Shown piece after piece: positions 31,903 through 40,102 of a stretch of DNA of 64,000 nt (the first letter of the stretch is position 1; every line of letters begins with the position of its first letter). A program made the translations under genes and the position numbers. The notes under the pieces are model-generated. The model was given only the letters and a program-made list of their open reading frames with translations. It had not been told where the DNA came from and did not search any database. Location: positions 42,216 through 106,215 of the forward strand of contig CAZABJ010000003.1 in NCBI GenBank assembly GCA_964483375.1, given 5' to 3'. The stretch is from JAUIEH01 sp964483375. Lineage in GTDB: Bacteria > Pseudomonadota > Alphaproteobacteria > Caulobacterales > Maricaulaceae.

Positions 31903-32654
31903 GACGTCCCTCCCAGCTCATTCGCAGTCCGCGCATACAGGAAGGCGCCCGGCGCGTCCTCCTGAAAACCTAACGCCAAGAGCGCGAGTTGCAGCCGATC
32001 GTCCGTGGTCTCGACCCGCGCCTCCACCGAGCCCGATGCGCCGGGTCGCCACAGGGCGCGAACGCGGACCTCAGCGCGATCGTCCGCGCCTTCCAATACC
32101 GCAAGAAGATGGTCGTCCTCGCAGGCGATCGGTCCCTCAAGGACCGGTCCTCGCCAGTCCAATTCCTGCGCCGCCCGCTCCAAGGCATTCGAGCGCGCCT
32201 CCCCACGAGCCGCTAGGCAGCGCCCCGACCCGTCAAAGCGCATCTCGTCGATGACGACGAACAATTCCCCGCCTCGAGCGGCGATTTCAGGGTCGAGCCT
32301 CGTCATGTCAGCCAGGTTTGCGACCAAGGTGGCGTCTTGAAGGCTCCAGCCGCCTCCAAGACCCGCCGTCGCCCTGCCGCGGGCCTGCACGGCGCCCGCC
32401 GCGTCCACGTCCATCCGAATGGCGCCCGTGAGCAAGGCCATAGGGTCGACCACCAAATTCACGCGCCCGACGGTCTGCCCTCCAATCGAAAGTCCCTCAA
32501 TCGCCCCCCGCCAGACCGTGCCCGTCACCGCGGCGTAGCGCACGCCGCGGCCTTCCAAACCAGCGAGGTTAAGCACCACCGACAGGGGCGCGCCGGCGAC
32601 CGCGACGCCGAGAAAGGCCGCCAAAAAGACCACAACGCGCAGCAGAACCTTCAC
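31899..32654 (-). CDS. gspN: Type II secretion system protein N
   Basis: A 251-residue inner-membrane protein with one N-terminal helix (VLLRVVVFLAAFLGVAVAG) and a periplasmic beta-rich domain, the GspN pattern: LEGRGVRYAAVTGTVWRGAIEG, then IGGQTVGRVNLVVDP. The GTG at 32654 overlaps the gspM stop, which fixes the start; the longer open frame upstream is not family-like. GspN occurs in only a subset of T2SS operons and its role is auxiliary. A pair of cysteines (GRCLAAR, IACEDDH) could be oxidised. It is coupled to the lipoprotein gene downstream. Confidence 0.85.
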   Translation of the reverse strand: MKVLLRVVVFLAAFLGVAVAGAPLSVVLNLAGLEGRGVRYAAVTGTVWRGAIEGLSIGGQTVGRVNLVVDPMALLTGAIRMDVDAAGAVQARGRATAGLGGGWSLQDATLVANLADMTRLDPEIAARGGELFVVIDEMRFDGSGRCLAARGEARSNALERAAQELDWRGPVLEGPIACEDDHLLAVLEGADDRAEVRVRALWRPGASGSVEARVETTDDRLQLALLALGFQEDAPGAFLYARTANELGGTS

Positions 32655-33133
32655 GACGCCGCGCCCTCCACCAAGACAAGCGTCGCTTGGACGCCGTCGC
32701 CGCGGTCGACCCGACGCACCGTCGCCCGACGGATGCGCACCGCACGGTCCGACGCCAATTCGGAGATCCAAGCGTAAAGGGTGGCGGGGTCGACATTGTC
32801 GAACCGCACCGTCAGCCCGTCATCGCCGGGCTGCAAGCGCGTTATGGCGAGGCCGCGAGCGGTCGCGCTGGTCATGAGCGAACCGCGCAGGCCCGCGGGG
32901 TCTTGAGCGACAGGGTCGGCGAAATCGCGCTGAGCCACAACGAACTCCGCCCCCGCGCGCACTTCCGCCCATGTGTCGGTGGCTTGGCGTAACGCCGCGC
33001 GGGCGTCGTCCCGCTCAGCGCGCAGGGGCGTAATGACGAACTGGAAGATCGCCAATAGCAAAACGAGACCGCCCGCGATTAAGAACAGCGAACGCTCGCG
33101 TCCCGTCAGACCGCGCCACCAAGCCGCCATCAC
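32651..33133 (-). CDS. gspM: Type II secretion system protein M
   Basis: A 160-residue bitopic protein of the T2SS inner-membrane platform. A short cytosolic start (WWRGLTGRERS) precedes one helix (LFLIAGGLVLLLAIFQFVI), as in GspM/PulM. The periplasmic part has a coiled segment and a ferredoxin-like domain (RGLAITRLQPGDDGLTVRF; VRIRRATVRRVDRGDGVQ). It dimerises with GspL. It is overlapped by four bases at both ends by gspL and gspN. Confidence 0.9.
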   Translation of the reverse strand: MMAAWWRGLTGRERSLFLIAGGLVLLLAIFQFVITPLRAERDDARAALRQATDTWAEVRAGAEFVVAQRDFADPVAQDPAGLRGSLMTSATARGLAITRLQPGDDGLTVRFDNVDPATLYAWISELASDRAVRIRRATVRRVDRGDGVQATLVLVEGAAS

Positions 33134-34341
33134 CGCGCCCTCACCGTCAGTTCGCCCAAGGTCAGCTCGCCTTGACGGCGTGACGCGCCCTCCTCCATCA
33201 CGCCGCCCCGCGCCTCGATGGCCGCGCGCAGCGCTTCGATAGAGTCATAGGAGGGGTACAAGACCGACAAGGCCAGCTCAGCACGGGCGTCGTCAAAGCG
33301 CAGCGCATCCACTTGGACGCTCTCCACATCCGCCACCGCATCCGAAAGCAACGCTGAAAGCTCCAAGAACGCAAGCGCGCCCGACCCTCCAAGCGCGTCC
33401 AAGCGTGACCGCATTTGTGCGCGCGGGTTCACCACGCGCGTGATGTCGGGGAACACCGCAGTCAGCTGGGTTGCGGCGAGCTCGTCCGCCTGTCGAATTT
33501 GAGCCCGCAAAAACGCCGCCTCCGTGAAGAGAAGCGTGACATAGGCGACAATCGCGACCCCCGCGGCGGCCAGAGCAAACCGCCAGGGCCGCCAATCAAA
33601 CAGAGCCTCGTCCGCGCTCGCCCCGCCCGCCCGCGCAAGATCGACGCCCAGCCCGGCCTCCAACCCCTCACGGAACATGCGCGCCAATTCCGCATCGACA
33701 GGGGCGGGGCGAACGTCAAACGCACCCTCCCCTGCGACGTCGCGGGAAATCAAAGCGTCCGGCCGGTCCGACCAGATGCGGACGCCTTCTATCGGTCGAG
33801 CCTCAAGAAACGCGGCCAGGACCTCAGGCGCATGCTCGTCCTCAATGGCGAAGCCTTCTGCGCCCCAGCGCACCAAGACGCGATCGCCGACGTCAAGGAT
33901 TGTGACGGCCTCTTCGAGCGACGGCAAAGCGGCGTAGTCCGCCGCCGCATGCGTGAGTTTGCCCGCCATGGCGACCGCATCGCGCCGCCAGTCGTCAAGG
34001 GTTGCTTTGGTCGTCACCGCGATGGCTCTGAGACCGCCGGGCGCCGGTTTCGGGCCCAGCGCGGCGTAAACCGCATCCATCGGCTGGGCGATGTAGTCTT
34101 CCACCGCGAAAGCCGCCGCGGCCTGGGCTTGGGGTTCTGATCGCGCCGGCAGCAAAACGGCGTGCACGCTCACCGCCTCGCCGGGCAGGATGAGCACCAC
34201 CCTGTCGGCGTCTTGGGCCGCCGCGATGGGCTCGCCCGAAGCAGCCCGCCCGAACTCGACCTTGCCGCCTGCGTCGACTTTGGACCAGGCGAAGCCGCCT
34301 TCGGGGTCTTCGCCGGCAAACAGAAACAGGTCGCCCCTCAC
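33130..34341 (-). CDS. gspL: Type II secretion system protein L
   Basis: A 403-residue platform protein that recruits the GspE ATPase. The cytosolic actin-like domain spans about 1-240 (VVLILPGEAVSVHAVLLPAR and AFAVEDYIAQPMDAVY are typical GspL strands). One transmembrane helix at about 255-275 (FALAAAGVAIVAYVTLLFTE) and a periplasmic ferredoxin-like domain (about 320-403) follow. Length and layout match the family. Four-base overlaps with gspK and gspM indicate strict coupling. Confidence 0.92.
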   Translation of the reverse strand: MRGDLFLFAGEDPEGGFAWSKVDAGGKVEFGRAASGEPIAAAQDADRVVLILPGEAVSVHAVLLPARSEPQAQAAAAFAVEDYIAQPMDAVYAALGPKPAPGGLRAIAVTTKATLDDWRRDAVAMAGKLTHAAADYAALPSLEEAVTILDVGDRVLVRWGAEGFAIEDEHAPEVLAAFLEARPIEGVRIWSDRPDALISRDVAGEGAFDVRPAPVDAELARMFREGLEAGLGVDLARAGGASADEALFDWRPWRFALAAAGVAIVAYVTLLFTEAAFLRAQIRQADELAATQLTAVFPDITRVVNPRAQMRSRLDALGGSGALAFLELSALLSDAVADVESVQVDALRFDDARAELALSVLYPSYDSIEALRAAIEARGGVMEEGASRRQGELTLGELTVRAR

Positions 34342-35336
34342 CCGTCGGCTCCAAACCGTCTGCGCACCACGGCGACAGCGCCGTCTTCGGCCTGGCGCAA
34401 CAGAGCGCGGCCCTCAACATAGGCGTCCAGGTAATAGACCCTGGCGCGCAATTCGAAAAACTGAGTTTTCACCGAGAGCTGCGCGTCGCGGCCGTCATCC
34501 GCTGAGGCGATGCGTGCGATCTGTTCGAGGTCGAAAAACGCCTCAAGGTCGCTCCAACCCATGGGCGGCCGATCGAGAATGACGTCAGCCGCCGCTTCAG
34601 GGGAGAGCGCGCCGTCGAAAACCATGCTCAGAAGCGGGCCTTGCTCCGGTGCGAGCGTGTTGACGTTTATCCGGCTGGGCGAGGGCGAAGGGTGGGCGCA
34701 CAGCCAGGGCCGTACGGCCTGGTAGTCGCTTTCAGTAAGCCCCTGAAGGGCCCGGACTTCCTCGACTTCGGCGAAAGGCCCGCCGGGCGTGCGATAGGGC
34801 GGGGTCGCGCGCGCGTAGTCGTCATCCTCCGCTCCCCCGCGCCGGGGCGATAAATCCTCGTCGATCCAATCGGCGGCCAGCGCGGGGAGGCGTTCGGCGA
34901 GATCTTGGTCCACCCCCGCTGCGGACAACAGCGTCACGAGACGACCAAGCGGTCCAACGGCGGCGGGCGTATCCCCCTCTTGCCCGCCGGCAAGCAAGCC
35001 ATTGAGATTGAAACAGTTCGAGGCGTCCGTGATTTGCGCTTCGATGCGTCCGCCGTCGATGGGAAACACCAACATTTCGCTCGCCCAGGGCTCGTTCAAC
35101 GTGGTGCGGTCGTTGTCGAGCGACCAGCTCTGACGCAGCACTTGCGTGGCCAGCTGTTCGGCCCCCAACAGGTACCAAACCGCTTGGTCGCGCGCTGCGA
35201 CATTCGCCCCGCGCCGGGTTGCGAACCGGATAGAGTCGAGCACGGCGACTGCGACGGTGCTCATCACCGCCACCAGGAGCAGCACAACCAGCAAGGCCGC
35301 GCCCGCGTCGCGCGCATTCGCCCTTGGGGGTCTCAC
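34338..35336 (-). CDS. gspK: Type II secretion minor pseudopilin K
   Basis: A 332-residue pseudopilin, the large tip subunit. The prepilin cleavage site is NARDAG followed by AALLVVLLLVAVMSTVAVAV. As is usual for GspK, there is no Glu at mature position 5, which suits its location at the pseudopilus tip. The globular part has the two GspK alpha domains, with NCFNLNGLL, WIDEDLSP (near the calcium-binding region) and INVNTLAPEQGPLLSMVF. Overlaps gspJ and gspL by four bases. Confidence 0.93.
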   Translation of the reverse strand: MRPPRANARDAGAALLVVLLLVAVMSTVAVAVLDSIRFATRRGANVAARDQAVWYLLGAEQLATQVLRQSWSLDNDRTTLNEPWASEMLVFPIDGGRIEAQITDASNCFNLNGLLAGGQEGDTPAAVGPLGRLVTLLSAAGVDQDLAERLPALAADWIDEDLSPRRGGAEDDDYARATPPYRTPGGPFAEVEEVRALQGLTESDYQAVRPWLCAHPSPSPSRINVNTLAPEQGPLLSMVFDGALSPEAAADVILDRPPMGWSDLEAFFDLEQIARIASADDGRDAQLSVKTQFFELRARVYYLDAYVEGRALLRQAEDGAVAVVRRRFGADG

Positions 35337-35950
35337 GGCGTGGCCCCCGTCAGAAACAGCTGACGCAGCGGCCCGACGCCTTCGAGCTCCATCGTCAGTT
35401 CAACCATCTCGGGCAGTTCGTCCTCGGCGTTTTCGCCCGCCTCCAGCGCATAGGCGGCATACCAGCGCCCTTCGAGGCTGGAAGCGACGTCTACGGACGA
35501 CACGCCTGACAGCAGCGTCCTTTCAACAAAGGGCGTTTGGCTGTGGGCGTCGACCCGAGCGCCGGACCGTCGAATGAGCGCATCATCGCGCACGAAGTAC
35601 TCCACATAAGCCACCGACCCGCGCGCTTCGCGTCCGTCGGGGTTTTCCCAGCCCGCGCGGGTGAAGGCCATCATCGGCGCGCCGGGCACGTCCGATCCGA
35701 TGACCGCCAGATACTCCCGCCGCGCGCCGGTTTCATCCCGTGTGGGACGCAAGACAATCTGCGCCAAGTCCGTTTTGATCACCGCGCGGGCGAGTTCGAG
35801 TTGACGCAGACGCGCTTCAGCGGCGTCGAACTGCTCCTTAAATCCCAGCGTGGTCGACAAAATGGCGACGCCAGCGGTGGAGAGCATGGCGATGATCAAC
35901 AGCGCGATCATCACCTCCAAAAGCGTCACGCCGGCGTCGCGCCCGCTCAT
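35333..35950 (-). CDS. gspJ: Type II secretion minor pseudopilin J
   Basis: A 205-residue minor pseudopilin. The short leader MSGRDAG is cleaved before VTLLEVMIALLIIAMLSTAG, with the conserved Glu at mature position 5. The C-terminal beta-rich domain (FTRAGWENPDGREARGSVAY; VEYFVRDDALIRR) is typical of GspJ, where the FTRAGW block is a family marker. It forms the tip complex with GspI and GspK. Confidence 0.93.
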   Translation of the reverse strand: MSGRDAGVTLLEVMIALLIIAMLSTAGVAILSTTLGFKEQFDAAEARLRQLELARAVIKTDLAQIVLRPTRDETGARREYLAVIGSDVPGAPMMAFTRAGWENPDGREARGSVAYVEYFVRDDALIRRSGARVDAHSQTPFVERTLLSGVSSVDVASSLEGRWYAAYALEAGENAEDELPEMVELTMELEGVGPLRQLFLTGATP

Positions 35951-36318
35951 CTCACGCCCCGAAACCCGACGAGTTCGGCGGCCACCCGCGCCTCGTCAAG
36001 CAAGGTCACGCGCACTTCAATGCGTAAGAGATCAGGGTTGGGCGTCGGCGTCACCGTTCGCGTCCAGCTCCAGATGCGGCCAGCGACCTCTTCCACCCCG
36101 GTTTGCACGCCGCGTTCGCCTGCGCTCGGCTCGACCATGGCGACGACGAGCTGGTTTTCCGCAACGATGCGCGCATAGGCCCCGGTCTCAAGCGCATACA
36201 GCGCGCGCGCGTTTTCGGTGTTCAAGCGCAACAGCGCCATGGCGGCGAGCGCGAAGACGCCGAGCGCCGTCATCGCTTCAATGAGCGTGAACCCGGCGTC
36301 GCTTCGCGGCTTAAGCAT
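35947..36318 (-). CDS. gspI: Type II secretion minor pseudopilin I
   Basis: A 123-residue minor pseudopilin that seeds pseudopilus assembly. The leader MLKPRSDAG precedes FTLIEAMTALGVFALAAMAL, with Glu5 present. The family block ALETGAYARIVAENQLVVAM follows. It overlaps gspH by eight bases, slightly more than the four-base overlaps elsewhere in the operon. Confidence 0.93.
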   Translation of the reverse strand: MLKPRSDAGFTLIEAMTALGVFALAAMALLRLNTENARALYALETGAYARIVAENQLVVAMVEPSAGERGVQTGVEEVAGRIWSWTRTVTPTPNPDLLRIEVRVTLLDEARVAAELVGFRGVR

Positions 36319-36853
36319 CCTCGCCCCACGCTAGAGTGATTTCGCCGACCGCGTCGACCGTCACAACAAACACCCCATCCTCGGTGTCGAGCAGTATCTC
36401 AGCCGGCGTCGCCGCGCCGATGGGGTCAAACAACAACGCCGGCGTGTCAGGCCTCAGCTCTTCGGGCATGTCGGCATAGCGCGCCTCGGTGACGGCGCCG
36501 CCCTCCAGCGTGATCGCCACGTCCCGCATGCTCGACCAGCTCCGGGTGCGGAACAAACGCTCCCCCGCAAAACCGGTCCATTCCCCGCGCACGCGTCGGA
36601 AAAACGCGTAGCCCTCGGCGTCCACCTCAACCCCGACGACGAGCCCGGAAACAAGCGCTTCGTCAGCCGCCGCCCGCAGTCCCGCTGCGAACCCGCGCGC
36701 TTCCTCATCGCCCGGCCTGGGCGGAGCGGGCATGGTCACCGCGACCACGCCCGCCGCCAAGCCGATGACGAACAAGGCGGTGAGCATGTCAATCAGAGTG
36801 TAGCCCGCATCGGCGCGCCGCGAAGCGGCCCCGGGGCGGTGGAAAGGCGTCAC
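36311..36853 (-). CDS. gspH: Type II secretion minor pseudopilin H
   Basis: A 180-residue minor pseudopilin. The leader ends RRADAG and the mature helix is YTLIDMLTALFVIGLAAGVV. The usual Glu at position 5 is replaced by Asp, an uncommon substitution in a residue that normally pairs with the N-terminal amine of the neighbouring subunit. The globular part has the GspH features AAADEALVSGLVVGVEVDAEG and a terminal ITLAWGED. It is coupled to gspG and gspI by short overlaps. Confidence 0.88.
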   Translation of the reverse strand: MTPFHRPGAASRRADAGYTLIDMLTALFVIGLAAGVVAVTMPAPPRPGDEEARGFAAGLRAAADEALVSGLVVGVEVDAEGYAFFRRVRGEWTGFAGERLFRTRSWSSMRDVAITLEGGAVTEARYADMPEELRPDTPALLFDPIGAATPAEILLDTEDGVFVVTVDAVGEITLAWGEDA

Positions 36854-37302
36854 AGGTTCCAGTTGCCCAGATCCGCGTCTAGGCCTTCGCCGCCAACCCG
36901 GCCGTCCGCGCCCAGCGAATAGAGGTCGAACGCGCCGTTCTCCCCTGGAATGACATATTGATACGCGTTGCCCCAGGGGTCTTCCGGCAAGCGCCGGACA
37001 TAGCCGCCTTCGCGGTAACGGTCCGTCCGCGCATGACCGGCGGGGACCGAGACGAGCGCATCAAGGCCCTCCTCGGTGGAGGGGTAGGCCAGCATATCCA
37101 AGCGATATTGGTCGAGCGCGCTTTCCAAGCCGCGCACGTCCGCCTCGACCTTGCGCAACATCGCCGTGTCGCGGTTCGGCAAAACGTTCACCAGCACGAT
37201 CGTCGACAACAAGCCGATGATCAAAATGGTGACCATCACTTCGGTCAGCGTGAAACCGGCGTCTCGCGCGCCGGCGCGCGTCATTAAACGGTGGTTCGTC
37301 AT
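36850..37302 (-). CDS. gspG: Type II secretion major pseudopilin G
   Basis: A 150-residue major pseudopilin. The start ATG 37302 has a GTGAGGAT ribosome binding site, absent for the upstream in-frame ATGs. The leader ends ARDAG, followed by FTLTEVMVTILIIGLLSTIV. The family body is classic: LPNRDTAMLRKVEADVRGLE, ALDQYRLDMLAYPSTEEGLD, then DPWGNAYQYVIPGENGAFDL and GADGRVGGEGLDADLGNW, which includes the calcium-binding loop. Subunits polymerise into the pseudopilus that pushes substrates through the secretin. Confidence 0.96.
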   Translation of the reverse strand: MTNHRLMTRAGARDAGFTLTEVMVTILIIGLLSTIVLVNVLPNRDTAMLRKVEADVRGLESALDQYRLDMLAYPSTEEGLDALVSVPAGHARTDRYREGGYVRRLPEDPWGNAYQYVIPGENGAFDLYSLGADGRVGGEGLDADLGNWNL

Positions 37303-37358
37303 CCCAGTATCCTCACCCATCGCCCATGCATCCAAGGCGGTTTCCGCCGCCCCTTATT

Positions 37359-38579
37359 TCACCCAAGCGCCAGCGCATTCAACCGCAGGATCGGCAGCAT
37401 GATCGACAACACGATCAGCGCCACCATCGCTCCCATCACGATAATGATCATCGGCTCGAGCAGGTTGAGCGTGACCGCGGTGGAAGTCTCGACTTCGTTG
37501 TCCAGATAGTCCGCCCCTCGCTCGAACATCGCCCCCAACTCGCCCGAGCGCTCTCCGCTGGCGGCGAGAAAGGTCAGGAGCGGCGGAAAGGCGTTTGTCG
37601 CGCGCATCGCTGAGGACACCCCGCCCCCGCGCCGCACCGCGTCCGCCATATCATCCACCGCCGCCTGCATGACCCGATTGGACAACGTGTTTTTCGCCGC
37701 GGCCAGGGAATCGAGCGCAGGAACGCCGGACTGCACCAGCGAGCCGAAGGTGCGCGCAAAACGCGCGGCGCTCGCGGTGCGCACGAACGATCCGATGAGC
37801 GGCAGGCGCAAGACCATGGCGTCCACCGGCTTTCTCACGCCGGGAAGAGCGAGCGCGCGGGCGAAAACGAGGACGCCGACCGCGAGCCCAAGCGCCACAT
37901 AAAGGCCGGACCCCCTCAAAAACGTCGAAATCGCGATGACGATATCGGTGAGCAGCGGCAAGTCCTGCTGCATGGTGTCGAATTGCTCGACCACCCGCGG
38001 CACGACAAAAATCATCAACGACGTGATGACGAACACCGCCATCACCGCGAGAACGATCGGATAAATCACCGCAGCCATGATCTTCCGCTGCGTCTGTTGG
38101 GACTGCTCAAGCAAGTCCGCCAGCCGCCCCAGCACCGCCCCAAGCTCGCCCGTCGCCTCCCCGGCTGCGGCCATAGCGCGATAAAGCGGCCCAAACGCGC
38201 GGGGGCTGTTGGCTAACGCCTCGGAAAACCGAAACCCCTCCGTCACCGCGGAACGCACCTGCAACAGCGTCCGGCGCACCGATTGGCTCGGCGCCTGGCT
38301 GGCGATGGCGTTCAACGCCTCTTCGATTGGCGCGCCGGATTGGACGAGCATGGCCAACTGACGGGTCACCAACACGCGGTCGGCGGACGTCATGCCCCCG
38401 CCGCGCGTTCGGCCGCCGGCCTTGGCTTCTCCCCCGCCGTCTTTGGCCTCTTTCAGCTCAAGGAGCGTGAGACGTCGTTCTTTGAGTTCCCGGCGCGCGG
38501 CGCGGGCGGTGTCGGCGGCGACGACGCCGCGGGTGCGCTTTCCGGAGGCGTCGAGCGCAACATACTCAAAGGCCGCCAT
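37359..38579 (-). CDS. gspF: Type II secretion inner-membrane platform protein F
   Basis: A 406-residue polytopic protein. I choose ATG 38579 (MAAFEYVALDASGKRTRG), which starts exactly like the family; it overlaps gspE by 14 bases. Two T2SSF domains follow, each with the LPLLTD/FVRTA-type helical bundle, and three transmembrane helices at about 170-190, 220-240 and 375-400 (IIIVMGAMVALIVLSIMLPI). GspF links the ATPase to the pseudopilus. Fifty-six bases separate it from gspG. Confidence 0.95.
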   Translation of the reverse strand: MAAFEYVALDASGKRTRGVVAADTARAARRELKERRLTLLELKEAKDGGGEAKAGGRTRGGGMTSADRVLVTRQLAMLVQSGAPIEEALNAIASQAPSQSVRRTLLQVRSAVTEGFRFSEALANSPRAFGPLYRAMAAAGEATGELGAVLGRLADLLEQSQQTQRKIMAAVIYPIVLAVMAVFVITSLMIFVVPRVVEQFDTMQQDLPLLTDIVIAISTFLRGSGLYVALGLAVGVLVFARALALPGVRKPVDAMVLRLPLIGSFVRTASAARFARTFGSLVQSGVPALDSLAAAKNTLSNRVMQAAVDDMADAVRRGGGVSSAMRATNAFPPLLTFLAASGERSGELGAMFERGADYLDNEVETSTAVTLNLLEPMIIIVMGAMVALIVLSIMLPILRLNALALG

Positions 38580-40065
38580 CGTCGTCCCCAAGGGCGCGGG
38601 CGGACCTGAGAACCTCAGCCGCGGTCGTGCGTCCCGCGACGACATGGCGGGCGCCGTTGGTCAACAGCGTATCCGCTGAGCGGAAGGCGCGCGCGGCGAT
38701 GTCAGCTTCCCGCGCGTCTTCATGGATGAGGCGTTTAACCTCCTCATCGGCGACCATGAATTCGTAGATGCCCAACCGGCCTTGAAATCCTGCGCCGCCG
38801 CAAGCCTCGCAGCCCACGGGGCGGTAGAACACATGCTCGTCGTCGTTAGGCAGACCGAGCGCGGCGAGTTCGCGGGCGTCAGGCGCATAAGGCTCCTTGC
38901 AACGATCGCAAAGACGCCGCACCAAGCGTTGCGCGAGAACCCCTGCGAGCGTGGAGGACAGCAAGAACGGTTCGACCCCCATGTCGCGGAGGCGCGTAAC
39001 GGCGGCGACCGAGGAATTGGTGTGGACGGTGGACAGCACCAAGTGGCCGGTAAGGCTCGCCTGGATCGCGATTTCCGCGGTTTCGACGTCGCGGATTTCC
39101 CCCACCATCACGATGTCAGGGTCTTGCCGCAGGATCGCGCGCAAACCGCTGGCGAAGGTCATGCCGACCTTGGCGTTCACCTGGGTCTGCCCGACCCCGT
39201 CAAGGCCGTATTCGATGGGGTCTTCGACGGTCAGAATGTTCCGCGTGTCGTCATTCAGCAGGGTGAGCGCGGCGTAAAGCGTGGTCGTCTTGCCCGACCC
39301 GGTCGGCCCGGTGACCAGGATGACGCCGTTAGGCTGGGTGAGCGAGACCTTGAACCGCCGAAGCGTCTCGGCGTCCATGCCCAAATCGTCCAGATCCAGC
39401 CGCGCGGAATCTTTGTCCAAAAGCCGTAAGACCACCCGCTCCCCAAAGCGGGACGGCAAAGTCGACACCCGAACGTCGATGTTCCGCCCGCCAAAGGACA
39501 GCGAGATGCGACCGTCTTGCGGCAGGCGCTTTTCAGCGATGTCGAGCCGCGCCATGACCTTCACGCGCGAAGAGATCAGCGGCGACAGCCGACGCGCATG
39601 GGTGAGGACTTCGCGCAAAACGCCGTCCACCCGCAGCCGGATCGCGAGGCGATCCTCATAAGGCTCGATGTGCACGTCGGAGGCTTTCAAGCGGACCGCC
39701 TCGGCGATCAGCCCGTTGATGAGGCGAATGATGGGCGCGTCGTCGTCGGTGTCCAGCAAATCCGCGGTGGGCGAGATGCCGTCGAGCAAGCTCTCCAGCG
39801 ATCCGTCGCCGTCAAGCCCCTCGTCCACGTCGTCCGCGCCAAACCCATCGCCGGCATAAACCTCAGACAGCCGCCGGTCGAAGGCTGAGGCGTCCAATCG
39901 CTCGACGATAAACGCCCGACCCAAGGCTCGACGCGCCTCGATCAGACGCAACGGGTCGGCCCCTTCCCGCACCCCCAACCGCGCAGGGTCGCTGTCTTCC
40001 AACAGCATCAGACCGTGTTCCCGCGCGAACGCGTAGCTTAATTCCGCCCGGCGTGCGGCCGCCAT
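38566..40065 (-). CDS. gspE: Type II secretion ATPase E
   Basis: A 499-residue cytosolic hexameric ATPase that powers secretion. An N-terminal N1E-like domain is followed by the ASDVHIEPYEDRLAIRLRVD segment and the catalytic core: Walker A GPTGSGKTTTLY (Lys at about 258), Asp box LTVEDPIEYGLDGVGQ, Walker B IVMVGEIRD and the His box LTGHLVLSTVHTN. The tetracysteine zinc module CDRC/CEAC of GspE is intact. It shares a 14-base overlap with gspF and lies 37 bases after gspD. Confidence 0.97.
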   Translation of the reverse strand: MAAARRAELSYAFAREHGLMLLEDSDPARLGVREGADPLRLIEARRALGRAFIVERLDASAFDRRLSEVYAGDGFGADDVDEGLDGDGSLESLLDGISPTADLLDTDDDAPIIRLINGLIAEAVRLKASDVHIEPYEDRLAIRLRVDGVLREVLTHARRLSPLISSRVKVMARLDIAEKRLPQDGRISLSFGGRNIDVRVSTLPSRFGERVVLRLLDKDSARLDLDDLGMDAETLRRFKVSLTQPNGVILVTGPTGSGKTTTLYAALTLLNDDTRNILTVEDPIEYGLDGVGQTQVNAKVGMTFASGLRAILRQDPDIVMVGEIRDVETAEIAIQASLTGHLVLSTVHTNSSVAAVTRLRDMGVEPFLLSSTLAGVLAQRLVRRLCDRCKEPYAPDARELAALGLPNDDEHVFYRPVGCEACGGAGFQGRLGIYEFMVADEEVKRLIHEDAREADIAARAFRSADTLLTNGARHVVAGRTTAAEVLRSARALGDDDGGL

Positions 40066-40102
40066 TCGCCCAACTCCTCGTCCCGCAGGTCAGGCCTTAG
40101 CC

